Below, piece by piece: positions 9,736 to 21,664 of a DNA stretch of 64,000 nt. The stretch covers positions 791,011-855,010 of the forward strand of contig NZ_JAAIXY010000001.1 in the NCBI RefSeq assembly GCF_010894455.1. Reading direction: 5' to 3'. This DNA comes from Myxococcus eversor. Its GTDB lineage: Bacteria > Myxococcota > Myxococcia > Myxococcales > Myxococcaceae. How positions within the stretch are numbered: position 1 is the stretch's first letter; each line of letters begins with the position of its first letter. A program made the position numbers and the translations under genes. Below the pieces are notes generated by a model. That model had not been told where the DNA came from, made no database searches, and worked only from the letters and a program-made list of their open reading frames with translations.

Positions 9736-10144
9736 AGGGGGGTCGACTCCTCTGGGGGTTGAGCGAGCCAAGGAACGTTCGAGGGGGCGAGCGCTATTCT
9801 GCTTCCCCGCGCCGTCCGTTCCCTCGTACAGCAGGCGGCCTGTCATCCTTCCCGCGCGTGATGCACTGGTGAAGGAGCGCCGTGGCTCGGTGCCCAATCG
9901 CTATCACGAACTTGATGCGAAATGGAAAGGGCCCCTCGGCCGCACTACTGACGAGGGCCAGGGGCTCGCGGGGACTGTCGTTGAGCAGGGGAGCGCGCGC
10001 CCACACGCGACTGTTGAATGGCACGCAGTGATGAGGGCCTGGAGGGCGAGACGGGAGCCGAGGCCCACGTGCCTACAGTGCGCTCCCTCGCACGCCGACA
10101 GTCACGTGGACATCGTGCGACCTGACCCGATTGGAGGAACGCCC
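9736..10144. other. Divergent intergenic region, no gene seen
   Basis: 409 bases between the divergent beta-helix and LysM genes, presumably with both promoters. It holds a GAACGTTC palindrome near 9773 and a bulged hairpin at 9930-9959. No ORF here looks like a real gene and no clear promoter could be picked. Confidence 0.5.
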
Positions 10145-10537
10145 ATGGCCCTGCAGAACGACTACAAGGACGTGCTCGACGTGGCGAAGACGATTGGCGC
10201 GAAGGTCGAGTCCCGCGAGGAGGGTGGAAAGCTCATCCTCAAGGGCTCGGTGGACTACGCGTGGGACCGTGACCGCATCTGGGACCAGATCAAGGCGAAG
10301 CACGCGCAGTGGCAACAGGAGGTCATGGTGAACCTCACCGTGACGAACGCGGAGCCGTATGGCCTCTACACGGTGAAGTCCGGCGACACGCTGGGCAAGC
10401 TGGCCAAGGACATCTACGGCGACGTGAAGCTGTACCCGAAGATTTTCGACGCCAACAAGGACCAGCTCAAGGACCCGGACCACATCAAGGTGGGCCAGGT
10501 GCTCAAGCTGCCGCCCAAGTCGATCGCCAACGCCTGA
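10145..10537 (+). CDS. Small LysM protein with BON-like N-terminus (Kbp/YgaU-like)
   Basis: 130 residues. The C-terminal half is a LysM domain (YTVKSGDTLGKLAKDIYGD to HIKVGQVLKLP), and the N-terminal half (KVESREEGGKLILKGSVDYA) resembles a BON domain. The BON-LysM order matches Escherichia coli Kbp (YgaU), a 149-residue cytoplasmic potassium-binding protein. No signal peptide is visible, consistent with a cytoplasmic location. A GGAGG site lies 7 bases before the ATG. Family membership is clear, but potassium binding is only inferred from the architecture. Confidence 0.8.
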   Translation: MALQNDYKDVLDVAKTIGAKVESREEGGKLILKGSVDYAWDRDRIWDQIKAKHAQWQQEVMVNLTVTNAEPYGLYTVKSGDTLGKLAKDIYGDVKLYPKIFDANKDQLKDPDHIKVGQVLKLPPKSIANA

Positions 10538-10646
10538 GTGGTCCGTCGTGCCGAGGGGGCCTCAGGGCTCTCTCGGCGCGCTCCCGTGCACCTTCGCTCG
10601 GGCCGCCCTTGTCGCGAGTGGTCAGCGGCTCGGTGATGGGGAACGG

Positions 10647-11117
10647 TTAGGGCAGCAGGCCCGGGATGGTTCCCCCGGGCCTGGGGGCGATGTGGAACCG
10701 GATGCTGCCCGGCGCCAGCATGCACGAGGACGGCACGGGCGCGGAGAGGATGGCGCCGTGCGGAGGGCGCGTGCACAAGCCCAGCATCTGAGGCGCGGAG
10801 TACGGCGACCAGGGCTGCTCCGTGAAGGACTCCACGGTGCCTCTTCGAGGTGGCGGTGCCTCGTCCTCGTCGGCTTCGGCGGGCTCGTCGAGCAGGGCGA
10901 GCGATTCGCCCGGCAGCGGCGTCGTGTCCGGAACGAAGGTGATGCCCTCGGGAATCGGCTCCTCGCGGTCCGCTCGGCCGATGATGTCCTCGATGCGCTC
11001 GGTGCCCTCGTCCTTCACCGCTCGAGGCGCGGTGGCGCACGCGCCCAGGAACGACGCTGACAGGAGCGTGGCGAGCACTCGGCGTGGAGGAGACCAGGCG
11101 GGACGGGGCATGGGCAT
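10647..11117 (-). CDS. Small lipoprotein of unknown function
   Basis: 156 residues with an arginine-containing N-terminus, hydrophobic core and lipobox LGAC, then an acidic, proline-rich body and no recognisable domain. The ending (SIRFHIAPRPGGTIPGLLP) is glycine- and proline-rich. The start could be ATG 11117 or 11111; neither has a strong ribosome site. It is convergent with the LysM gene. I do not recognise it. Confidence 0.6.
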   Translation of the reverse strand: MPMPRPAWSPPRRVLATLLSASFLGACATAPRAVKDEGTERIEDIIGRADREEPIPEGITFVPDTTPLPGESLALLDEPAEADEDEAPPPRRGTVESFTEQPWSPYSAPQMLGLCTRPPHGAILSAPVPSSCMLAPGSIRFHIAPRPGGTIPGLLP

Positions 11118-11504
11118 CAGGGCTGCTCGCTCGGGTTCAGGGGACAGCGGCGCGTGGAGCCTCGTTCTCAGCGCGGATGGGCAGAACTTCCGACATGTTC
11201 GCTCGGGAAGGGGGAGCAGGGGAAGCGGCGCTGGCTCGGACTGAATAGGAGTCGGTCGTGGGACATCGCTCGGGCGCTGGAGGACTTTCTCCACATGCTT
11301 CGTCCGGAGCCGGGGCCGCGCCACGCCGCGCGCCGAAGTGTTCCTCGTTCCTCGGGGTAGGGCGAGGGCGTTGGAGCGCACTTCTTCCCGAGAGGGAGGA
11401 AGAGGCCTCGCCAGGATGCTCGCTCCGCATGGAGCGGCCTTCCGTGGTCCGCCGCCCACGCCATTCCTAGCTTGCCCGGAGGTGGAGCGCGGAGGTCGTC
11501 GACC
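11118..11504. other. Intergenic region before the Clp gene, no gene seen
   Basis: 387 bases between divergent genes. No convincing ORF, heat-shock CIRCE element or sigma-54 box was found. GGAGG at 11491-11495 is the ribosome site of the downstream Clp gene. Confidence 0.5.
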
Positions 11505-14183
<2,679 letters not shown>

Positions 14184-14198
14184 GTGCCTGGCGTCTGC

Positions 14199-14525
14199 TC
14201 AGGGCGCGGCGCGGGTGTTGTCGAGAATCCACGCGAGATAGGGCGCGTGGCCATCGGCGATGTCGACGCGGAGCACCTCGGGTACCTGGTAAGGGTGCAG
14301 CGAGACGATGCGAGCCCGCAGGGATTCGAAGAGCGTGGCCCTCGTCTTGAAGAGGATGAGCGCCTCCGCGTCGTCCTGCACCTTGCCTTCCCAGCGATAG
14401 ATGGAGCGCAGGCCGGGAAGGATGTTGCCGCAGGCGGCGAGCTGTTCCTCGACGAGCGTCCGCGCCAGCTCCGCGGCCTTGTCGGCGGAGGGCGCGGTGA
14501 CGAGGACCAGGATGGCGTCAGTCAT
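14199..14525 (-). CDS. cutA: CutA1 divalent-cation tolerance protein
   Basis: 108-residue cytoplasmic trimeric protein of the CutA1 family. The sequence carries LVTAPSADKAAELARTLVEEQLAACGNILPG, with the family Cys in AACGN, then SIYRWEGKVQDDAEALILFKT and HPYQVPEVL. Length is typical. The family is linked to copper tolerance in E. coli, but its molecular role is unsettled. It is convergent with the Clp gene (15-base gap) and follows the DnaC-like gene on the same strand with a 9-base gap. Confidence 0.95.
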   Translation of the reverse strand: MTDAILVLVTAPSADKAAELARTLVEEQLAACGNILPGLRSIYRWEGKVQDDAEALILFKTRATLFESLRARIVSLHPYQVPEVLRVDIADGHAPYLAWILDNTRAAP

Positions 14526-14534
14526 GCGCCCGGG

Positions 14535-15497
14535 TCACCGCGCGGCGCCGCGAATTCCGGTGGGCGGCTGGTGCAGCGTGTCCATCTCCTGTCGGGTGCG
14601 TCGCCGGTCCGGCGTGTCCTTGGGCAGCTCCACGAAGGTGCACATCTCGCAGAGGCGGCTGTAGATGCGCTCTCCCACGCGCTCGCGCAGCAGCTCCGCC
14701 TCCTTCACCACGGCCTTCGCGTCTTCCGTCGTCCGGTAGCCCGTGGGGCTCAGGGGGCGCTGCTTCTTCTCGGGCTCCAGCGAGTAGTTCGTCGCGAACA
14801 GCGTGGTGCGGCCCGCGTTGTAGCGGCGGGCGATGAGTTCATCCAATGTCTCCATCTCGAACGGGCTGCCACGTCCCTTGCCCAGCTCGTCGATGGCCAG
14901 CACCTCCACCTCGGACAGCGGCCCGATGATTTCGCCGCCGCTCTTTCCGTCCTGGAAGCCTCGGCGGATGGTGGCGTAGAGCAGCGAAATCTCCACGTAG
15001 CGCGCGCGCACGCCCATCTCGATGACGAGGTGGCCCAGCGTCGCCGCCAGCAGGTGCGTCTTCCCGGTGCCCACCGGACCGCTCAGGATGAAGCCCTTGG
15101 ACGTGGCGCCCTTCACGTACTGGTGGCCGAAGTGCATCGCCACGCCACGGCCCCGGTCCTGGGCCTCGTTGAAGGCGCGGTAGTTGTCGAAGGACGCGTG
15201 CGCCATCACGCCGGGCATCCGCACGTCGTTGAAGATGGCCACCCGCCGCCGTCGTCGCGTGCAGGTGCACGGCTCCATCACCTCGTACTGCTTGGGCCCG
15301 ACCTTCTTGCTGTAGACGCCCTCGCGCTCCACCAGCACGTGGCCCCGCCCGCCGCAGATGGAGCAGTTCTCCGAGCACACGCAGACGCGCGCCTGGGCCT
15401 GGTCTCCCTGCCGTTCGATGACATACGTCCGGCCGGCACAGACGCGGCACCCGTCCCCAGTCGCCTTCGCTCCCACACCCGTCTCGCGCATCGCCAT
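14535..15497 (-). CDS. DnaC/DnaA-like AAA+ ATPase with N-terminal cysteine cluster
   Basis: 320 residues. Walker A is GPVGTGKT (140-147), and Walker B is VLAIDELGKG. The fold and the pattern HLLAATLGHLVIEMGVRARYVEI match DnaC/IstB-type helicase-loader ATPases. The N-terminus has a cysteine cluster (C17, C20, C39, C41, C45, C48, C77, C79) suggestive of one or two zinc sites, then an arginine run RRRRR. It is a stand-alone chromosomal gene with no IS context, so a replicative-helicase loader or related role is more likely than an IstB transposition helper. It lies between cutA and a gene with a possible DnaD-like segment. Confidence 0.82.
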   Translation of the reverse strand: MAMRETGVGAKATGDGCRVCAGRTYVIERQGDQAQARVCVCSENCSICGGRGHVLVEREGVYSKKVGPKQYEVMEPCTCTRRRRRVAIFNDVRMPGVMAHASFDNYRAFNEAQDRGRGVAMHFGHQYVKGATSKGFILSGPVGTGKTHLLAATLGHLVIEMGVRARYVEISLLYATIRRGFQDGKSGGEIIGPLSEVEVLAIDELGKGRGSPFEMETLDELIARRYNAGRTTLFATNYSLEPEKKQRPLSPTGYRTTEDAKAVVKEAELLRERVGERIYSRLCEMCTFVELPKDTPDRRRTRQEMDTLHQPPTGIRGAAR

Positions 15498-15555
15498 AGC
15501 AGAACCCTTCGCCGCCTCCTCGCAAACTGAACGGGCGAGCAGTAGTGCCGCGCTT

Positions 15556-16218
15556 TCAGACTTCCTTCACGCCCAGTCGCCGCCGCACCGCCGCCACCAC
15601 CCGGAATCGCCGGGACAGCCTCCGCGCGCGCACCGACATCACCTGCTGTTCAGAACCCACCGAAAGCGCGTCGCGCCACACCTCGCGTCGCTGCCCGAAG
15701 GGAAGGGCCCTCAGAAGCGCCAGGAAACTCAAGGCTTCCTGCGCATCGAACGCCGCCGGCTCTCCCGGAATGGTCGCCAGCACCGTGCCGCGCAGCCATG
15801 CCACGCGAGGCGCCAGGGCCTGCTCCCGCCCCGCCAGGTCTTCCAATGCGTCGACGAGCCGGGCGTGTCGGGTCTCCTCCCACGACAGCGCCTTCCGACG
15901 TCTGGAGGGAGCTTCAGGGGCCGGTGTCTCACCCGCGCCCGCCGTCAGCGAGCGGTACTTCTTGATCTCCGCGTCCACCTGCCGCCGGCACGCGCGCAGG
16001 TTGCGCAGCACGGGCTCACCGGGACGCGCATCCCACAGCGCCTTCTCCGCCGAGCGGGAGATGCCGCGCGCCACCACCTCGAACGGGACGCCTTCCCGCG
16101 CCCACGCGGTCAGCAACTCTGAGTCCAGAGCCGAGAGCATGAGCCCCGCGCCACGCACCGCGAGGAAGTAGTCCTGCACCAGCTCTTCGAAGCTGGCGCT
16201 CTCCGGCAACAGACTCAT
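15556..16218 (-). CDS. Unknown protein with DnaD-like segment, next to the DnaC-like gene
   Basis: 220 residues, no signal peptide, basic C-terminus (RARRLSRRFRVVAAVRRRL). I do not firmly recognise it. Residues about 30-90 (LTAWAREGVPFEVVARGI to LRNLRACRRQVDAEIKKY) resemble the DnaD/DnaB_2 pattern, in which a tryptophan-containing helix is followed by a V-x-x-G-I helix and a conserved aromatic end. The position 58 bases upstream of a DnaC-like ATPase fits a primosome pair. The DnaD link is inference from pattern only. Confidence 0.65.
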   Translation of the reverse strand: MSLLPESASFEELVQDYFLAVRGAGLMLSALDSELLTAWAREGVPFEVVARGISRSAEKALWDARPGEPVLRNLRACRRQVDAEIKKYRSLTAGAGETPAPEAPSRRRKALSWEETRHARLVDALEDLAGREQALAPRVAWLRGTVLATIPGEPAAFDAQEALSFLALLRALPFGQRREVWRDALSVGSEQQVMSVRARRLSRRFRVVAAVRRRLGVKEV

Positions 16219-16372
16219 GATCCGACACCCACTCCGAGCAGGGCGGCCGGGCAGACGGCCGTCCGCTCCCCCATACCCGGTGGGTCCGACAAGGCAACCG
16301 TCTTGTCATCAATTTCACAGCAGTTCTGGAAGTTTGCCGGCCTGCTTTCCACTTCTGGCATGGCCAGCCAGT

Positions 16373-16407
16373 CAGGGTTGACCCTGCACTTGGAAACCGC
16401 GCATAGT
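16373..16407 (+). promoter_or_regulatory. Candidate gltD promoter with palindrome over the -35 box
   Basis: TTGACC (16378-16383), an 18-base spacer and CATAGT (16402-16407) give a plausible sigma-70 promoter about 95 bases before the gltD start. The -35 box lies inside a perfect palindrome CAGGGT-TG-ACCCTG (16373-16386). Two other perfect 6-base-arm hairpins flank it (16288-16307 and 16448-16466), both containing AGGCAACCG. The region is divergent with the DnaD-like gene. Confidence 0.4.
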
Positions 16408-16500
16408 GGTTCTCCCCGAATGGAAATTCCCGAAGATTCCCGGCCACTTGCCTGTTCGGTAGGCAACCGGGGACGCCGGTCCCCCCCGCTTAGGAAGACC

Positions 16501-19500
16501 ATGCGCCGTTCGCTCCTCGTCTGCCTCGTCCTCCTGGCCTCGGCCTCCGCCGCTCAGGAGAAGAAAGCGCCGCGTGACGCCGACCTTGGCCAGAAGTCCA
16601 GCACCGCGTTGGACAAGTCCCTGGCTGGCGACATCACCCGCGAGAAGAAGAAGGAAGAAGTCGCCCCCGCGCTCCAGTACGACCAGTTCCGACTGGGCGT
16701 GGAGCTGCAGGTGGCCTCCAAGCGTCGCGAGCAGATCGTCTCGCTGAAGAAGATCATCTCCCTGTCGCCGGATCCGCGAGAGGTCCCGAGCCTCCTGTTC
16801 CGCCTGGGCGAGTTCTACTGGGAGGAGTCGAAGTTCTACTTCTTCGAGGCCAACCGCAAGGACGACGACCTCATCAAGGCGATGAACCGCAACGACACCG
16901 CGGCCCAGCAGCAGGCCAAGGCGGAGAAGGCGGAGTTCGTCGCGAAGCAGAAGGAGTACGGAAAGCTCGCGGTGGAGCAGTACACCAAGATTGTCCAGGA
17001 GCACCCCAAGTTCGAGCGCACGGACGAGGTGCTCTTCTTCCTCGGTCAGTACCTGATGGAAGAGGGCCAGGACCGCAAGGCGTTGGTGGCCTTCAAGCGC
17101 CTGGTGGAGAAGCACCCGACGTCCAAGTTCATCCCGGACGCGTACTTCGCCTTCGGCGAGTACTACTTCAACAACTCCAAGGGAAAGCGCCCGGAGTTGG
17201 AGAAGGCGCTGGTGGCCTACAAGAAGGCCGCCGAGTTCCCCGAGAGCCAGGTGTACGCGTTCGCCCTCTACAAGCAGGGCTGGTGTCACTACAACATGGG
17301 GGAGTACGGGGCGGCGAAGGACAAGTTCAAGACGGTGGTGCTGTACGGCGAGCTGGCCGGCGCCAACGCGGTGGAGCGGGACGGCGGCAAGAGCGGCAAG
17401 GGTTCGCTGGTGCGTGAGGCCCGGACCGACTACGTGCGTGCGTACGCGCACGAGGGTGACGTGGCGCAGGCGCGCGCGGACTTCGGCAAGGTGGCCTCCA
17501 ACCCGGAGGACCGCTTCACGATGATGAAGCAGCTCGCCAACATGTACTACGGCGACGGCAAGGACCGCGAAGCGGCCATCACCTTCAACTCCCTCATCAA
17601 GGAGAAGCCGCTGTCGCCCGAGGCGCCCGGCTTCCAGGGGAAGATCGTCGACTGCATCCTCCGCATGGGCAACAAGGAGCGCACCGTTGCCCAGGTGCGC
17701 CGGCTCGTGAAGATCATGAAGGAGGTGGAGAGCTCCGGCGTCATCAAGGACGACAAGGACAAGAAGCTGCTCGCGGAGGCGAAGGAGCTGTCCGAGCGCA
17801 CGCTGTCCAACCTCGCCGTCACCTGGCACAACGAGGGCAAGAAGACGCGCAACGAGGAGACGTTCCGCTACGCGGACGCCGTCTACAGCGACTACCTCAC
17901 GCTCTTCCCGGAGAACCCCAAGGCGTATGACCTGCGCTTCTTCTGGGCGGAGCTCCTCAACGACAACCTGTCGAACTACGAGAAGGCCGCCGCCAACTAC
18001 ACGCTCGTCGTGCTCCAGGACGCCAAGGTGCTGGAGGCCAAGGACGACAAGGGCAAGCCGAAGCCGGGCAAGGCGGGCAAGTGGCTGTCGAACGCGTCCT
18101 ACAACGCGGTGCTGGCCTACGACGAAGTCGTGAAGTCCGCCGAGTCTCGCGGCGAGGCGAAGAGCGAGTCGGTGGGCACGGACCTCTCCAAGAAGGCCAC
18201 CATCCCCACGTTGAAGAAGGCGCTCCTGGACGCGTGCGAGCGCTACCTCAAGTACGTGCCCAAGGGTGAGAAGCGGGTGGAGATCGCCTTCAAGGCGGCG
18301 AACATCTACTACCGCCACAATCACTTCGACGAGGCGGTGCTGCGCTTCAGCGAAATCGCGCTCGGCTACCCCGAGTACAAGTTCGAGGACGGCTCGCGCG
18401 CGGCGGAGATCAGCGCCAACCTCATCCTCGACTCGTACAACCTGCTCCAGGACTTCGCGAAGGTGAACGAGTGGGCGCGCCGCTTCTACGCCAACGACAA
18501 GCTGGCCACCGGCAAGTTCCGCGACGACCTGGCCAAGCTGATTGAGCAGTCGTCGTTCAAGCTGGTCAGCCAGTTGGAGGAGAAGAAGGAGTTCTCCAAG
18601 GCGGCCGAGGCGTACCTCAACTTCGTGCACGACTTCCCGCAGACGGAGATCGCCGACCTGGCGCTCTACAACGCGTCCGTCGACTACTACAAAGCGAAGA
18701 TGCTGGATAAGACGATTGAGGTCCGCTCCCGACTCTTCGCCCAGTATCCGCGCTCCAAGTACGTGCCGGACTCCATCTACGCCAACGCGGAAGCGCTGGA
18801 GGCCATCGGCGACTTCGAGCAGGCCGCGACGACCTACGAGCTGTACGTGAAGGGCTACGAGCGCAGCGTGTCGGAGAAGGGCGGCGGCAAGGCGCGCCCG
18901 AGCAAGTCCAGCAAGAACAAGAAGGGCGGCGGCGACGAGAAGCCCGCGGTGCCGCAGAAGTGGGACGAGGCCAAGGCGCAGGTGGCCCTGTTCAACGCGT
19001 CCACCTACCGCGAGGGTCTGGGCCAGACGAAGGCGGCGCTGCGCAACCGCGAGCGCTACCTGGAATTGTGGCCGAAGGCGAAGGACGCGGATGACATCCG
19101 CCTGTCCATCATCGACCTGACGGGCAAGAGCGGCGCGGCGATGAAGGCCATCAAGATGCTGGAAGAGTACGAGCGCGACAACATGCGCTCCGCCAGCAAG
19201 TTCCTCACCGCCGAGGGGCGGATCATCGAGCTGTACAAGAAGATGAACAAGTCGCGCGACGTGACGCGCATGTACAAGCGCGTGGGCGAGCACTTCGACC
19301 AGCTCCCCCGCCGCGTGCAGACCACGCTGGAGAAGCCCGCGCTGGCCACCGCCGCCCAGGGGCAGTTCCTGGGCGTGGAGCTGGACTGGCAGGAGTACAA
19401 GCGCCTGAAGCTGTACTGGGGCGCGCCGCCGTCGCCGGACCGCTTCCGCAACAGCATCCAGGACAAGAGCCGCGCGCTGCAGGTGGTGGAGAAGAAGTAC

Positions 19501-20082
19501 GTGCAGACGGTGACGCTGGGCGCTCCGGAGCCGTCGCTCTGCGCGCTCAACCGCATTGGCCTGGCGTATGACCACTTCGCCCACAGCGTCATCAACGCGC
19601 CCATGCCGCGCGGCCTGGACGAAGAGGCCCAGCAGGCGCTGCGCGACGAGTTCACCAATCAGGCCCAGCCGCTCAAGGACAAGGCCACGGAGGCGTTCGC
19701 CGCCACGGTGGCCAAGAGCCGCGAACTGGACGTGTTCAACGCCTGCGCGGCGGAGAGCCTGAAGATGCTGCGCACCACGTATCAGCCGGACCGCTACCCG
19801 GAGATGCCGGAGGAGAAGGTCGCGCTGAAGAGCCGCCAGCAGATCATCGGTGGTGACGTGCTGGCCGGCATCCAGGATGTGCCGCCGCCCGCGCCCACGG
19901 CCGTGGCGGAGGCGCAGAACGGCAAGAAGCAGGCGCTGCAGGAGGACCTCACGGACCTCACCGCGCAGCTCCGCTCGCAGACCGAGACCCAGGTGGACAC
20001 CAAGGCCACCCCCTCCACCCCGGACGGCACCAAGCCCGCGAAGCAGGCGGGGGCCGACGAGGAGCCGGAGGACTTCCTCTAA
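16501..20082 (+). CDS. gltD: Gliding motility TPR protein GltD (AgmU)
   Basis: 1193-residue periplasmic component of the Glt machine that drives gliding (A) motility in Myxococcus. There is a signal peptide (residues 1-18, LLVCLVLLASASAAQ) and then many TPR-like helical repeats, for example LFRLGEFYWEESKFYFFEA, YAFALYKQGWCHYNMGEYGAAKDKF and ANIYYRHNHFDEAVLRFSEI. The C-terminus is low complexity. Length, repeats, position and following genes match AgmU/GltD of M. xanthus, which travels with focal adhesions. I chose the ATG at 16501 because it begins the signal peptide; longer in-frame starts do not. It is first in the cluster, and its TAA overlaps the gltE start by one base. Confidence 0.9.
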   Translation: MRRSLLVCLVLLASASAAQEKKAPRDADLGQKSSTALDKSLAGDITREKKKEEVAPALQYDQFRLGVELQVASKRREQIVSLKKIISLSPDPREVPSLLFRLGEFYWEESKFYFFEANRKDDDLIKAMNRNDTAAQQQAKAEKAEFVAKQKEYGKLAVEQYTKIVQEHPKFERTDEVLFFLGQYLMEEGQDRKALVAFKRLVEKHPTSKFIPDAYFAFGEYYFNNSKGKRPELEKALVAYKKAAEFPESQVYAFALYKQGWCHYNMGEYGAAKDKFKTVVLYGELAGANAVERDGGKSGKGSLVREARTDYVRAYAHEGDVAQARADFGKVASNPEDRFTMMKQLANMYYGDGKDREAAITFNSLIKEKPLSPEAPGFQGKIVDCILRMGNKERTVAQVRRLVKIMKEVESSGVIKDDKDKKLLAEAKELSERTLSNLAVTWHNEGKKTRNEETFRYADAVYSDYLTLFPENPKAYDLRFFWAELLNDNLSNYEKAAANYTLVVLQDAKVLEAKDDKGKPKPGKAGKWLSNASYNAVLAYDEVVKSAESRGEAKSESVGTDLSKKATIPTLKKALLDACERYLKYVPKGEKRVEIAFKAANIYYRHNHFDEAVLRFSEIALGYPEYKFEDGSRAAEISANLILDSYNLLQDFAKVNEWARRFYANDKLATGKFRDDLAKLIEQSSFKLVSQLEEKKEFSKAAEAYLNFVHDFPQTEIADLALYNASVDYYKAKMLDKTIEVRSRLFAQYPRSKYVPDSIYANAEALEAIGDFEQAATTYELYVKGYERSVSEKGGGKARPSKSSKNKKGGGDEKPAVPQKWDEAKAQVALFNASTYREGLGQTKAALRNRERYLELWPKAKDADDIRLSIIDLTGKSGAAMKAIKMLEEYERDNMRSASKFLTAEGRIIELYKKMNKSRDVTRMYKRVGEHFDQLPRRVQTTLEKPALATAAQGQFLGVELDWQEYKRLKLYWGAPPSPDRFRNSIQDKSRALQVVEKKYVQTVTLGAPEPSLCALNRIGLAYDHFAHSVINAPMPRGLDEEAQQALRDEFTNQAQPLKDKATEAFAATVAKSRELDVFNACAAESLKMLRTTYQPDRYPEMPEEKVALKSRQQIIGGDVLAGIQDVPPPAPTAVAEAQNGKKQALQEDLTDLTAQLRSQTETQVDTKATPSTPDGTKPAKQAGADEEPEDFL

Positions 20083-21536
20083 TGAACCGGACGACCCGTA
20101 CCATGCGCCTGTTCCCCCTCCTGGCGGCCGCGTCGCTCATCGCCGCCGGCTGCACCGCGTCCAAGGCCACCGGCCCCGACCCCGTGGCGAAGGCCCCCAC
20201 GGCGCCGCCGAAGGACGCTCCGCCTCCGCCCATCTCCAACACGGCCAAGGCGCGCTTCGAGGACGCGGTGAAGTCCTTCGACACGCAGAAGAAGGCCAAG
20301 GCGTTCGACTACCCGGCACTGGAGCGCAAGTTCAAGTCCGCGCTGGAGTCGGACGCGAACCTCGCCGAGGCCGAGTACAACCTGGGCGTCATCGCCGAGC
20401 GCCAGGGCAACATCCCGGAGGCCAAGGCCCGCTACAAGGCGGCGCTCACCAAGAAGCCCTCGCTGCGCCAGGCGTCGGAGAACCTGGCCGTCATGGAGCA
20501 GAACGGCGGCAACGTGGCCGGCGCGGTGGCCCTCTATCAGGAGGTCCTCCAGCGCTATCCGGATGACGCGCAGTCCCGCGCGCGTCTGGCGGAGATCTAC
20601 CGGCAGCAGAACGACCACGACAAGGCGATGGAGCTGGCCCGTGCCGCGCTGATGAGGGATCCGGCGTCCACCACCGCGCTGAAGGTGATGATCCGCAGCT
20701 ACCTGGACCGCAAGCAACTCTCCATGGCGAAGCTGGTGGCGCTGCGCGGCGTGAAGCTGGATGGCTCGGATCCGGAGCTGCACCACTCGGTGGGCCTCAT
20801 CCTGCTGCGCGAGGGGGATGCCGACGAGGCGCGGCTGTCCTTCAAGAAGGCGCTGGAGGCGCGCGAGGACTACGTCCCGTCGCACGTCGCGCTGGCACAG
20901 CTCGCGCTGGACGCGGAGGACTACCCCGGCGCCGAGGAGCACCTGCGCCGCATCCTCCAGGCCGACGGGAAGAACGCCACCGCGCACCTGAACCTCGGCC
21001 TCTCCTACAAGGGCCAGGGTCAGTACGACAAGGCGATGCAGGAGTACGACGAGGCGGAGAAGCTGGATACGGAGCTGGCGGCCGTGCACCTCAACCGCGC
21101 CATCCTGCTCCACAAGGTGAAGGACGCCCCGGAGCGCGCCGTGGAGCTGTACAAGAAGTACATCGCCCTGGCGAGCGACGGCGTGGCCCTGTCCGCGGAG
21201 GCCCCCGTCTTCGGGCTGCTGCGCGAGGCCGAGGCCATCGTCGGCGCCAAGCGCGAGGCCGTCGCGGCCGAGGAGCAGGCGAAGAAGATGGAGGAGCTGC
21301 AGAAGAAGCAGCAGGTCCAGATGCAGGCCGCGGAGAAGAAGCAGCCGCCCGCGCCCAATGGCGCCGCCGTGGCTCCGGCCAACGGCACGGGCACGGCTCC
21401 CCAGGTCACTCCGGCCGGGGGCTCCTCGCCCCAGCCGACCCCGCGGGAGCCTCCTGCTGCGGGCGCGCAGGAACCGAAGAATCCAGGCACGGCGGATCCT
21501 TCCGAGCCGGGTGAGCCTGAAGACGACCTGCTGTGA
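20082..21536 (+). CDS. gltE: Gliding motility outer-membrane TPR lipoprotein GltE (AglT)
   Basis: 484 residues (477 if M8 is the true start). The lipoprotein signal ends in lipobox IAAGC. Ten or so TPR-like units follow, for example AEYNLGVIAERQGNIPEAKARY, VALYQEVLQRYPDDAQSRA and LNLGLSYKGQGQYDKAMQEY, with a coiled, glutamine-rich segment near 390-410 (KKMEELQKKQQVQMQAAEKK) and a Pro/Gly-rich tail. Matches AglT/GltE, a TPR lipoprotein needed for A-motility. Start and gltD stop overlap (TAATG), indicating translational coupling. Confidence 0.9.
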   Translation: MNRTTRTMRLFPLLAAASLIAAGCTASKATGPDPVAKAPTAPPKDAPPPPISNTAKARFEDAVKSFDTQKKAKAFDYPALERKFKSALESDANLAEAEYNLGVIAERQGNIPEAKARYKAALTKKPSLRQASENLAVMEQNGGNVAGAVALYQEVLQRYPDDAQSRARLAEIYRQQNDHDKAMELARAALMRDPASTTALKVMIRSYLDRKQLSMAKLVALRGVKLDGSDPELHHSVGLILLREGDADEARLSFKKALEAREDYVPSHVALAQLALDAEDYPGAEEHLRRILQADGKNATAHLNLGLSYKGQGQYDKAMQEYDEAEKLDTELAAVHLNRAILLHKVKDAPERAVELYKKYIALASDGVALSAEAPVFGLLREAEAIVGAKREAVAAEEQAKKMEELQKKQQVQMQAAEKKQPPAPNGAAVAPANGTGTAPQVTPAGGSSPQPTPREPPAAGAQEPKNPGTADPSEPGEPEDDLL

Positions 21537-21664
21537 AAGTTGGGATGCCCCCGGGTGCCTTCGCTGTGGCGAAGGCTGGGGGGATGATGCGAACCTTCGC
21601 TGCCCGTGCTGACGCGGGCATGCGGCGTGGAACGGGCCCGGCGGGGCCCTTGTGGGAGACAGTG

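Noticed and set aside
9930..9959. Bulged hairpin as a terminator
   Set aside because: It sits between divergent genes where no transcript is expected to end, and no T-tract follows.
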